From Gammaproteobacteria bacterium (GTDB taxonomy: Bacteria > Pseudomonadota > Gammaproteobacteria > Pseudomonadales > Pseudohongiellaceae): 64,000 bases of DNA. The DNA is taken from NCBI GenBank assembly GCA_028818225.1, contig JAPPOG010000062.1, forward strand, positions 1 through 64,000. The letters run 5' to 3'. The notes below the pieces were generated by a model that worked only from the letters and a program-made list of their open reading frames with translations, ran no database searches and was not told where the DNA came from. Below, in pieces: positions 52,436-60,472 of the stretch. Both the position numbers and the translations under genes were made by a program. How positions within the stretch are numbered: the first letter of the stretch is position 1; each line of letters begins with the position of its first letter.

Positions 52436-54049
52436 ATGCCAAAACAATACGATTATATAATTGTCGGCGCAGGCACCGCGGGCTGCGTCCTTGCCAATCG
52501 GCTATCCAAAGATTCCAATAATGAAGTGTTGTTAATGGAAGCCGGGGGTAAAGACAACTACTTCTGGATCGATATTCCCGTCGGTTACCTGTATACAATT
52601 GCAAATCCCAGAACCGACTGGTGCTATGAGATAGAACCTGACGCCGGACTTAATGGCAGGACTATTGGATACGCCAGAGGGAAAGTGTTAGGTGGCTGCT
52701 CTTCTATTAATGCCATGATCTACATGCGTGGCCAAAAGAGTGATTATGACTATTGGGCATCGCTTGGTAACAGAGGTTGGAGTTGGGATGAAGTCTTGCC
52801 AGTTTTCAAAAAATCAGAAGACTATCAGCATGGCTCCGATGAGTTCCATGGCAGTGGCGGCGAACTTCGAGTGGAAGAACGCCGAGTAAACTGGGAAATT
52901 CTTGACGCCTGGCGAGACGCAGCAGAAGAATGTGGCATTCCCAAGATCGAGGAGTTTAACCGGGGTGACAATTTTGGAAATGCCTACTTTCAAATGAACC
53001 AGCGCCGTGGTTCTCGCTGGAGCGCCACTAAAGCCTATCTGCGACCAGTGCTATCCCGCCCTAATTTAACTGTATTAACTAATGCCCATGTGGAGAAAAT
53101 CGCCTTCCATGAAAATTCTGCCAGCCTCACGGCTAAAGGCATTCATGTCCGCGTCGGTGAGGAAAAGTCACAATTAATTCAGGCTAATAAAGAAGTCTTG
53201 CTGTCAGCGGGATCCATTGGATCCCCGCAAATCCTGCAACTATCAGGCATCGGACCTGGCAAACTGCTTAATGAAAAAGGGATAGAAATGCGATTCGATC
53301 TGGAGGGAGTTGGTGAAAACCTCCATGACCACTTGCAGGTTCGCAGCATCTACAAAGTTGAAAACACCGTCACATTGAATCAAAGAGCAAATTCGTTATT
53401 CGGCAAACTGGCTATGGGGCTGGAATATTTTCTATTAAAGACCGGGCCGTTAACCATGCCGCCTTCACAACTGGGCGCTTTTGCTAAAAGCGACGAAGGG
53501 CAAGCTTCGGCAAATATCGAATGGCATGTGCAGCCACTGTCACTGGACAAATTTGGCGACCCATTACATCCCTATAATGCAATAACACCTTCCGTCTGTA
53601 ATCTACGCCCTGCCAGCCGCGGGCATGTTCGCATTAAGACAAGTGATCCCACTGACTATCCAGCAATATCCCTGAATTACTTGTCAGCAACCGAAGATGA
53701 GGAAGTTGCAGTAAACGGCCTAAAATTTACCCGAAGAATTATGGCATCCAACGCCCTGCAAAAATTTAATCCCTCTGAACTCAAACCAGGCCCAGAGATT
53801 CAAACAGACGAGCAACTGCTGGATGCAGCCAGAAACCTGGGCACCACAATTTTTCATCCTGTAGGAACCTGCAAGATGGGCAGCGATGACAAGTCTGTCG
53901 TAAACGACAGACTGCAGGTACATGGTGTTGACAGATTGCGCGTCATTGACGCATCAGTCATGCCACGTATTACCTCAGGAAATACCAATGCTCCAACTGT
54001 GATGATTGCCGAGAAAGGCGCCGAATTTATTCTGAAAGGAGAAACCTGA
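52436..54049 (+). CDS. GMC-family FAD oxidoreductase (choline dehydrogenase-like)
   Basis: The 537-residue protein has the GMC architecture. The N-terminal GAGTAGCVLANRLS binds FAD ADP (about residues 11-24). GMC signature 1 is ARGKVLGGCSSINAMIYMRG; signature 2 is GSIGSPQILQLSGIGP. The C-terminal motif is FHPVGTCKMG, followed by RVIDASVMPRITSGNTNAPTVMIAEKGAEFI. The catalytic His of the family is in the HPVGTC region. Members oxidise alcohols such as choline, polyethylene glycol or terpene alcohols. The adjacent GST gene starts 2 bp downstream. Confidence 0.93.
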   Translation: MPKQYDYIIVGAGTAGCVLANRLSKDSNNEVLLMEAGGKDNYFWIDIPVGYLYTIANPRTDWCYEIEPDAGLNGRTIGYARGKVLGGCSSINAMIYMRGQKSDYDYWASLGNRGWSWDEVLPVFKKSEDYQHGSDEFHGSGGELRVEERRVNWEILDAWRDAAEECGIPKIEEFNRGDNFGNAYFQMNQRRGSRWSATKAYLRPVLSRPNLTVLTNAHVEKIAFHENSASLTAKGIHVRVGEEKSQLIQANKEVLLSAGSIGSPQILQLSGIGPGKLLNEKGIEMRFDLEGVGENLHDHLQVRSIYKVENTVTLNQRANSLFGKLAMGLEYFLLKTGPLTMPPSQLGAFAKSDEGQASANIEWHVQPLSLDKFGDPLHPYNAITPSVCNLRPASRGHVRIKTSDPTDYPAISLNYLSATEDEEVAVNGLKFTRRIMASNALQKFNPSELKPGPEIQTDEQLLDAARNLGTTIFHPVGTCKMGSDDKSVVNDRLQVHGVDRLRVIDASVMPRITSGNTNAPTVMIAEKGAEFILKGET

Positions 54050-54051
54050 TT

Positions 54052-54675
54052 GTGATTTTTTACTATGCCATTCAAACCGTTTCCGTAGCTACCCAAATCG
54101 CCCTGGAAGAAGCAGGTGCTGAATACGAAGAAAGGCTGATTGATTTCAGAACTACTGAACAGAAATCAGAAGAATACCTGAAGATAAATCCAAAGGGTCG
54201 AGTTCCAGCATTGGTTACGCATCAAGGCATTATCACCGAAACTCCGGCATTACTGGTTTTCGTTGCACAATCTTTCCCCGAAGCAAATCTTGCGCCGCTG
54301 CATGACCCTTTTCAGTTTGCCAAACTACAGGAAATTAATAATTACCTCTGCTCAACAGTTCACGTCAACCATGCTCATAAGATGAGAGGCAGTCGTTGGG
54401 TTGAAGATGACGACGAACAGTCAAAAGCGGCAATGACAGCAAAAGTACCCAAGACAATGCATGAATCATTCGATCTGGTGGAAAAAGAAATGTTTGTTGG
54501 CCCTTGGGTGCTGGGCGAGAACTTCAGTGTATGCGATTGTTATATTTTTTGTATTTCGAACTGGTTAGCGGGAGATCAGGTCGACCTCAAAGATTTTCCA
54601 AAAATCTATGATCACCATTTGCGTATGCGAGAACGGCCAAGCGTACAAAAAGTCATGGCGATTCATAAACTCTAG
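54052..54675 (+). CDS. Glutathione S-transferase family protein
   Basis: The 207-residue protein starts at GTG 54052, 2 bp after the GMC stop. The N-terminal thioredoxin fold has TVSVATQIALEEAGAEYEERLIDF, then YLKINPKGRVPALVTHQGIITETPALLVFVAQ (cis-Pro and glutathione-binding E-T). The C-terminal helical domain includes WVLGENFSVCDCYIFCISNWL. A Ser or Thr in the first helix probably activates glutathione. Coupling to an alcohol oxidase suggests detoxifying or cleaving the product, which is inferred. An unrelated GST remnant lies at 31644. Confidence 0.92.
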   Translation: MIFYYAIQTVSVATQIALEEAGAEYEERLIDFRTTEQKSEEYLKINPKGRVPALVTHQGIITETPALLVFVAQSFPEANLAPLHDPFQFAKLQEINNYLCSTVHVNHAHKMRGSRWVEDDDEQSKAAMTAKVPKTMHESFDLVEKEMFVGPWVLGENFSVCDCYIFCISNWLAGDQVDLKDFPKIYDHHLRMRERPSVQKVMAIHKL

Positions 54676-55187
54676 CCTTCTTTCTTTTTATAAAGTCCAT
54701 TAAACCACGGATCCCATTGCTCACTGTCGTGATTGTATTGCTCAAAAAACTGCCGCACTGAACCATCGGAATTTGGTATCCAGGTGCCGCGGAAATCCCA
54801 AACTGCTCCGGCGAAATTATAGATGCTACCTTCCAGTACCATGGCTCCTGCCCTTATACCGCCGACGATATCGATTGAGTAGCGGCCAGCGGAAACCCAC
54901 ACCTGGCGCCATTCGTTGGTCACAGGATTGAAGTAGTTCAGACTGGTACCCGTATCACCCTGAGCACTGGTCCAGCTCTCCATGATCATGCAACCAGCCT
55001 CCATTTTCTGGATACTGTTTTCGCCCACCTTGATCGTACCACTGCTCTCAAATACCTCCCATTCTCCTACCCAAAAATCAAACTGATCGAAACCAGCAAG
55101 AGAGTCGCAGCCTATTTCCTGGGATAAGACGGTATTGCTGAGAAGCAGTGACAAGAGCGTTAAATGCAGGAATTGGCTTTTTTTCAT
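54672..55187 (-). CDS. Exported DUF1579-like protein
   Basis: The 171-residue protein has a signal peptide (about 1-22, ending VLSQ). The mature domain begins FDQFDFWVGEWEV and continues through MEAGCMIMESWTS, NYFNPVTNEWRQVWVSAGRY and WDFRGTWIPNSDGSVRQFFEQ. This WxGxW-rich beta pattern resembles DUF1579/lipocalin-like calycins that bind small hydrophobic ligands. Its function is unknown. It converges on the GST gene with a four-base overlap at the stops. Confidence 0.8.
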   Translation of the reverse strand: MKKSQFLHLTLLSLLLSNTVLSQEIGCDSLAGFDQFDFWVGEWEVFESSGTIKVGENSIQKMEAGCMIMESWTSAQGDTGTSLNYFNPVTNEWRQVWVSAGRYSIDIVGGIRAGAMVLEGSIYNFAGAVWDFRGTWIPNSDGSVRQFFEQYNHDSEQWDPWFNGLYKKKEG

Positions 55188-55342
55188 CAGGGAAATCTCG
55201 AAGCGCAGAAAAATTAATTCCTTAGAATCAACATATTACAGTGGACGCGCCCCACGCACCAACGGGTGGAAAGAAGAATTTGCAATACTTCAAGGGACTT
55301 GGCAACCTTATGCTGTCTCTAACTAATATCAGAGGATTGAGT

Positions 55343-56923
55343 ATGAAAAACCGCATCTCATCGGCTGTTCTTATAGCGCTCTTTTTCAGTCTTTCGTTTA
55401 GCTTGAACGGCGCAGAGTTTGAGCGAGTAGGGACTTATGATTTCCCTTCGACGCTTGCACCCGAAGCACAAGAACACTTCCTCCTGGGAGTAGGCTATCT
55501 CCATAGCTTTGGCAGTACCCAGGCTCAGCGGGAATTTCGCTTGGTCCAGGAACTTGATCCAGATTTTGTGCTGGGTTACTGGGGTGAGGCATTTACCTAT
55601 CAGCATCCATTCTTTGGACCAAAGCATGATGGCCCCGGCGAAACTCTGATGCGACTGGGTGCCACTGCTGAAGAACGCCACGCCAAGGCAAGAAATGATA
55701 AAGAGTTGGGTTTCCTAAAAGCGGCCGAAGCCTATGCTCTTACCGTAGGTGATATGCCAGAACGACGCGTCGCCTGGAAAAATGCCATGGCTGAGCTGTA
55801 TGAGAAATATCCTGAAGATGACGAAGTAAAAGCTTTTTATGCAGTATCGATTCTTTCTGCTGCAGGAGCCTCAGGTGACATGGCGCCTCGCATGCGGATG
55901 CAAGCCGGCGCACTGGCTATGGAACTCTTTAAGAAAAATGATAATCATCCAGGTGCTGCACATTATGTAATTCACGCTTTCGATGATCCGGAACATGCCC
56001 CGATAGCGCTGGAAGCCGCCTTCAAATATGCAGACATTGCTCCTGCCGTTTCCCATGCGCGACACATGCCTACTCATATTTTTATTCAACACGGCAAATG
56101 GAATGAAGTAGCGCTGTGGAATGAATCTGCCTATCAAGTAGCGCGCGAGCTTTGGCAACCAGGTGATGCGGTTGGCGAGCAAAACCATGCCACTGATTGG
56201 GGACAGTATGGTGATCTGCAAATGGGGGACGTAGCACGATCCGAACGCTGGATAGCAAGAGCCGAAGAAACCCTGAGCGAAAACCCCGGTGATACTCGCT
56301 CAATCAGCACTCTCAAAACAGTAAAAGCTCGACACATTATCGAAACCGAACAGTGGGAGTTACAGGAAATAAATGACGACCTGTCCGGCGATCAGTTGCT
56401 GGCCTTGGGTCTTAGTGCAATTAACCTGGGTGATGCTGAATTGGCGCAACAAGTGGCCGATCGAATGGCAGTCCTGCTTGAAGAAAGCCCAAACAACAGC
56501 GCTTTGAAAGTTGCACACTTAGAAGTGGCCGGTTTGTCCCAATTGTTAGGCTCTCATGATTCGAGTGGTCCCGTTGCCATGCAGATGCAAGAGGCAGGAA
56601 TAGCAATGCTTGATGAGGCCGTTGCACTGGCTAATGCTGGCCCGCTGCCGCGCGGCGCCGCTACGCCTCTCAAACCAGCGCATGAAGTCGCAGGTGATGC
56701 CTATCTGCATGCGGGTAATGCTGAAAAAGCGGCGGCACTTTTTGAACAATCCTTATTACGCACTCCAAATCGTCCCCATTCACTCATAGGCGCAGCCCGT
56801 GCCTATGACCAGATGAATGAGGTTTCCAAAGCAGCAGACATGTACATTGCCCTGCTAGGTATATGGAACGACGATAGCCATCCTGCAGTTCAGGAAGCGA
56901 AAAAGTATCTTTCATATAACTAA
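55343..56923 (+). CDS. Secreted tetratricopeptide-repeat protein
   Basis: The start at 55343 is chosen because AGAGGATTGAGT lies just upstream and it gives a signal peptide at once (about residues 1-24). The 526-residue product is almost entirely alpha-helical TPR-like repeats, with recognisable units around TQAQREFRLVQELDPDFVLGYWG and the C-terminal AEKAAALFEQSLLRTPNRPHSLIGAARAYDQMN. A His-rich central stretch (HPGAAHYVIHAFDDPEHAP, then SHARHMPTHIFIQHGKW) is unusual and may bind a metal or cofactor. TPR domains mediate protein contacts. It stands 14 bp upstream of the sulfite dehydrogenase gene, so it may assist that complex. Confidence 0.8.
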   Translation: MKNRISSAVLIALFFSLSFSLNGAEFERVGTYDFPSTLAPEAQEHFLLGVGYLHSFGSTQAQREFRLVQELDPDFVLGYWGEAFTYQHPFFGPKHDGPGETLMRLGATAEERHAKARNDKELGFLKAAEAYALTVGDMPERRVAWKNAMAELYEKYPEDDEVKAFYAVSILSAAGASGDMAPRMRMQAGALAMELFKKNDNHPGAAHYVIHAFDDPEHAPIALEAAFKYADIAPAVSHARHMPTHIFIQHGKWNEVALWNESAYQVARELWQPGDAVGEQNHATDWGQYGDLQMGDVARSERWIARAEETLSENPGDTRSISTLKTVKARHIIETEQWELQEINDDLSGDQLLALGLSAINLGDAELAQQVADRMAVLLEESPNNSALKVAHLEVAGLSQLLGSHDSSGPVAMQMQEAGIAMLDEAVALANAGPLPRGAATPLKPAHEVAGDAYLHAGNAEKAAALFEQSLLRTPNRPHSLIGAARAYDQMNEVSKAADMYIALLGIWNDDSHPAVQEAKKYLSYN

Positions 56924-56937
56924 ATGGGTTGGGCAAG

Positions 56938-58209
56938 ATGACCGAGAAGAAGCTTGAAAAAGTCGCTGGCAACGGGCTCATTAGCCGGCGGCACTTATTG
57001 GGCATGGGAGCTACCGGAGTTGGATTAGCGGCGTCGAATAGTGTACTTGGCCAGAATTCTGGTATTAACTTCGAGATACCAGGATGGTCCCGCACTCCTG
57101 GACCCGGCCCAAGCAATTACGGCAGTCGTTCCAGATATACTGCAGCTGTTCAACGCTCTACAGCGTTTCAAAACCCTACCTATCCCGGAGGCGGCGCGTC
57201 CCGATCTCCATTGCAACATCTGCAGGGAACCATCACCCCAAACGCGCTCCATTTTGAAAGACATCATGCTGGTATTCCAGACATTGACCCGGCAGGACAT
57301 AAACTGGTCATCAATGGATTGGTGCGCCAGGCTCTGGCTTTTAGCTATGAAGATCTTCTGAAGTATCCAATGGTTAGCAGCGTCTATTTTCTCGAGTGTG
57401 CCGGAAACAGCGGTGCCTTGCTCCGCGGTGGAAATGAAGACGGTACCGCCCAGAGTATTCACGGCCTGGTATCTTGTGCGGAATGGACAGGTATTCCCTT
57501 GTCGACCCTTTTAGATGAAGCCGGAGTGCTGCCTGAAGCGAGATGGGTGGCTGCAGTGGGAGCCGATGCCGCCAGCATGGGAAGATCAATACCAATCGAA
57601 AAAGCGCTGGACGATGTTATGGTTGCGCTGTTTCAGAATGGTGAGCCGGTAATGCCAGGGCAAGGATATCCCATGCGCTTGTTCGTGCCAGGATGGGAAG
57701 GAAACATCAGCGTTAAGTGGTTAACTCAAATTAAACTGACCCGTGCCGCTGCTCAATTCAGGGATGAAACAAGCAAGTATTCCGACACTCTGCCGGATCG
57801 TTCCAGTTACCAGTTTACTTTCCCCATGGGAACGAAATCCCTGATTACCTCCCCCTCGGGTCAAATGTCCCTGCGTAATGCAGGAATTTATCAGATCACA
57901 GGTATAGCCTGGAGCGGCAGTGGCAGCATCAGTCGAGTTGAAGTAAGCGCAGACGGCGGCCAAACCTGGGCCGACGCATCGATACAGGGATTACAACTTG
58001 ATAAGGCGCTGACTCGTTTCACCATCCCATGGGAATGGAATGGCGGTCCGGCAGTGCTGCAAAGTCGAGCTACGGACAGCCGAGGCAATGTCCAGCCGAC
58101 TCGAGATGTCATTCTGGCAGAAAGAGGCAACATTAGTTTTTATCACAACCACTGTATTCAGAGTTGGGCTGTAAGTAATTCCGGTGAGGTAACAAACGTT
58201 TATGTATAA
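56938..58209 (+). CDS. soxC: SoxC-type molybdopterin sulfite dehydrogenase
   Basis: The 423-residue protein has a twin-arginine signal (ISRRHLLGMGATGVG) as expected for a cofactor-loaded periplasmic molybdoenzyme. The Mo ligand Cys is C154 in FLECAGNSGALL. Segments GITPNALHFERHH (written TPNALHFERHH), VPGWEGNISVKWLTQIKL and the C-terminal immunoglobulin-like dimer domain (VEVSADGGQTWADA) match SoxC. ATG 56938 is preferred to TTG 56929. It oxidises sulfite to sulfate, passing electrons to the haem c subunit whose gene overlaps its 3' end by eight bases. The rest of the Sox system (soxXYZAB) is not in the window. Confidence 0.9.
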   Translation: MTEKKLEKVAGNGLISRRHLLGMGATGVGLAASNSVLGQNSGINFEIPGWSRTPGPGPSNYGSRSRYTAAVQRSTAFQNPTYPGGGASRSPLQHLQGTITPNALHFERHHAGIPDIDPAGHKLVINGLVRQALAFSYEDLLKYPMVSSVYFLECAGNSGALLRGGNEDGTAQSIHGLVSCAEWTGIPLSTLLDEAGVLPEARWVAAVGADAASMGRSIPIEKALDDVMVALFQNGEPVMPGQGYPMRLFVPGWEGNISVKWLTQIKLTRAAAQFRDETSKYSDTLPDRSSYQFTFPMGTKSLITSPSGQMSLRNAGIYQITGIAWSGSGSISRVEVSADGGQTWADASIQGLQLDKALTRFTIPWEWNGGPAVLQSRATDSRGNVQPTRDVILAERGNISFYHNHCIQSWAVSNSGEVTNVYV

Positions 58210-58741
58210 GAAAATAGTTTTTCCCCTATTGGCAATTTGTATTGCTTTAAATTCTCTGGTTGTTAACTCGCAAGAAAGAGTGCGCCTTGGCACTCCCATT
58301 TCGGAAGCTGATCTTGAGGGATTTGACCTGATAGCTGAACCCGATGGATCCGGTTTTCCATCGGGCGGCGGCACAGCCAGGCAAGGAAAGGCAGTTTATG
58401 ACATCAATTGTGCCGTTTGCCATGGTGCCAATGGTGAGGGCACTTCAGGTAATACCATAATTGTTGGTGGCGATATGCAATCTGAAGGACCTCCCCTGCG
58501 AACCGTAGGCAGTTACTGGCCTTACGCCAGCACGGTTTTCGATTTCATTCGCCGCGCAATGCCGGCAACAGCACCCAAGTCGCTTACTAATGCGCAGGTA
58601 TACCAGGTAACTGCCTACATTTTGTTTATGAATGGCATTATCGGTGAAGACACCGAGTTAAATGCCAATACCCTGGTAAATATCGAAATGCCGAATGCCG
58701 ATGGCTTTGTCGATCGTAGTCATATTCACTCAATAGAATAA
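58202..58741 (+). CDS. Haem c subunit of sulfite dehydrogenase (short SoxD-like)
   Basis: The 179-residue protein has a signal peptide (about 1-22). Its haem c motif is C70-A-V-C-H74; the likely distal Met is in RRAMPATAPKSLTNAQVYQVTAYILFMN, a typical class I cytochrome C-terminus. SoxD itself is about twice as long with two domains, so this is a short variant like the c subunit in many SoxC-type pairs. The overlap with soxC shows a paired unit. A terminator follows 14 bp after the stop. Confidence 0.88.
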   Translation: MYKKIVFPLLAICIALNSLVVNSQERVRLGTPISEADLEGFDLIAEPDGSGFPSGGGTARQGKAVYDINCAVCHGANGEGTSGNTIIVGGDMQSEGPPLRTVGSYWPYASTVFDFIRRAMPATAPKSLTNAQVYQVTAYILFMNGIIGEDTELNANTLVNIEMPNADGFVDRSHIHSIE

Positions 58742-58754
58742 ATTTAAGGTACGG

Positions 58755-58779
58755 AAAAGGGCGCTCAGACGCCTTTTTT
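58755..58779 (+). terminator. Rho-independent terminator after sulfite dehydrogenase genes
   Basis: A stem built from AAAAGGGCG (58755-58763) and CGCCTTTTTT (58770-58779) with a six-base loop ends in a T-run. It closes the TPR-soxC-cytochrome transcript. Confidence 0.85.
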
Positions 58780-59025
58780 CTATCGCGAGATAATGCTGGC
58801 AGGAGCTAAGGCAAACCCCGATTAGCTGAAAACATCACCTTCGTCAGGAAGAATTGCTGCCTGCACCAAAAAGCACTACGGAATCAGCCAGACAGTAATC
58901 CGTCACAGCACAATCATTCAATTGCGCTAAATCAAACTCCATACTAAATCCGATTTACCCTAGGGAATTCCGGTTAGCTTCTGGGTTAGAATCTGCAAAT
59001 CGCACTACTTGTATAGCTCCAGATC

Positions 59026-59775
59026 ATGATCTTCCAGCAATTGTTTGAACCTCTCTCCAATTCTTACACCTATCTATTTGGCTGCGAAGAAACTGGCAAG
59101 GCGGTATTAGTCGATCCGGTAGTGCCTACACTGGAGAGAGACCTTGAAGCGATCAGCAAGCTGGGCATGAAGCTAGTCTCCACGCTCGAAACTCATATCC
59201 ATGCAGATCACATTACGGCGGCATTAGCTTTAAGAGAAGCTGTTAATTGCAAGATTGGTTTTCCCGCAATCGACAATCTTCCCTGCGCCGACATCCATAT
59301 AAAAGACGAAGAACCGCTGCGCTTTGGCTCAATTGCGATAAATCCAATCTTCACCCCGGGACATACTGACGACCATTTCAGTTTCCTGGTAAACGATAAG
59401 TTGCTTAGTGGCGACAGCTTGTTAATTGATGGCTGCGGTCGAACAGATTTCCAGAATGGCGATGCAGCAATACTTTATAGAAGCATTACGGAAAAACTGT
59501 TTAGGCTACCAGATGAAACTCTGGTCTATCCTGGTCACGACTACAATGCCAGATGGGTATCCAGCATTGCCCAGGAAAAAGCGAGAAACTCCCGAATCGC
59601 CATTGGCACTTCAGAAGCCCAGTTCGTCAAAACCATGGCAGAGCTAAAACTTCCTCACCCGAATTTTATTGATTATGCCGTCCCGGGAAATCTACTCTGC
59701 GGACAATGCCCAAGCGATCTTCCAGAAAATATGGAAAAGTACTGCCAGCAAATGACTGAGAGCCCGCAGGGTTAG
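59026..59775 (+). CDS. ETHE1-type persulfide dioxygenase (MBL fold)
   Basis: The 249-residue protein has the MBL motif THIHADHITAA, further ligands in FTPGHTDDHFSF, LLSGDSLLIDGCGRTDFQNGD and the family's VYPGHDYN. The CGRTDFQNGD segment is diagnostic for the ETHE1/persulfide dioxygenase branch, in which a mononuclear iron oxidises glutathione persulfide to sulfite. It is next to SoxC-type sulfite dehydrogenase, so the sulfite formed would be oxidised to sulfate. No sulfide:quinone reductase or rhodanese lies in the window. It is separated from soxC and its cytochrome by a terminator, so it is a distinct transcript. Confidence 0.93.
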   Translation: MIFQQLFEPLSNSYTYLFGCEETGKAVLVDPVVPTLERDLEAISKLGMKLVSTLETHIHADHITAALALREAVNCKIGFPAIDNLPCADIHIKDEEPLRFGSIAINPIFTPGHTDDHFSFLVNDKLLSGDSLLIDGCGRTDFQNGDAAILYRSITEKLFRLPDETLVYPGHDYNARWVSSIAQEKARNSRIAIGTSEAQFVKTMAELKLPHPNFIDYAVPGNLLCGQCPSDLPENMEKYCQQMTESPQG

Positions 59776-59777
59776 AG

Positions 59778-60290
59778 CTACGCCATACGTTTCAGGAACG
59801 GTTGTTTATCAATGAACTGGTGCTTGATCGCCGCCAGAATATGTAGCGCGATAAGCGCCAGAAATATCTTTGATGCAACATTGTGAATCAGGTTGAACAG
59901 AGCCATTAGTGATTCATTGTGCCCTGCTGTGATATTCACAACTCCGAACACTCTGACATCTTGCTCGAAGAACACGCCCTGTAAAATTCCAGTTAGCGCC
60001 ATAACTGCCACCAGAATATAAAAAGCCAAATGAATGCGCACACTCCAGGTTTGTTCCCAGGACCTCAGGCTCGACATTGGCTGAACCAAGTTTTTGCGCC
60101 GTTTCGAGTAACGCCACATCATCAAGGCAAAAATGATCAGGGCGCCTCCTGAATGAAACATGAGAATCATGCCCTTTTGCTCACCTTCCGATGATGCAGC
60201 GAGTTGTCCGGAAACCAAGAGCCAGAATGAAACCAGAACCGCTAACAGCCAGTGCAGAACTTTTTGACCACGAGTATAGGAATCAGCCAT
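59778..60290 (-). CDS. Cytochrome b561-family membrane protein
   Basis: The 170-residue protein has four transmembrane helices. Haem b-ligating His residues are in KVLHWLLAVLV (helix 1), MFHSGGALIIF (helix 2), SVRIHLAFYI (helix 3) and ALIALHILAAIKHQF (helix 4), the bacterial b561 pattern. It transfers electrons between quinol and periplasmic or cytoplasmic partners. It converges on the persulfide dioxygenase gene with a 2-bp gap. Confidence 0.9.
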   Translation of the reverse strand: MADSYTRGQKVLHWLLAVLVSFWLLVSGQLAASSEGEQKGMILMFHSGGALIIFALMMWRYSKRRKNLVQPMSSLRSWEQTWSVRIHLAFYILVAVMALTGILQGVFFEQDVRVFGVVNITAGHNESLMALFNLIHNVASKIFLALIALHILAAIKHQFIDKQPFLKRMA

Positions 60291-60434
60291 GGTTTGCTCC
60301 TTCTATTTATTATTTTATAGACATCCTATTGCATTTCAGCGCCACTAACCAAACATTAGCGGCACTCACCTTTTACAGAACCCATTTAATGGGTTAGTTT
60401 TACCGTCAGCAAAACTTCAATAAGAACAAAAATC

Positions 60435-60458
60435 CTGCCATTTCGCTAAGGATGGCAG
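60435..60458 (+). promoter_or_regulatory. Hairpin in leader of OFA transporter gene
   Basis: CTGCCAT (60435-60441) pairs with ATGGCAG (60452-60458) over 7 bp, 14 bases before the ATG and directly beside AAGGAT, the likely ribosome-binding site. It could modulate translation; the role is inferred from position only. Confidence 0.3.
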
Positions 60459-60472
60459 TAAGGATTTCATAA

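Noticed and set aside
58844-58942. Minus-strand 32-codon frame between the cytochrome and persulfide dioxygenase genes
   Set aside because: The ribosome-binding site is weak, the protein has no recognisable feature, and the interval is more simply the promoter region of the persulfide dioxygenase gene.
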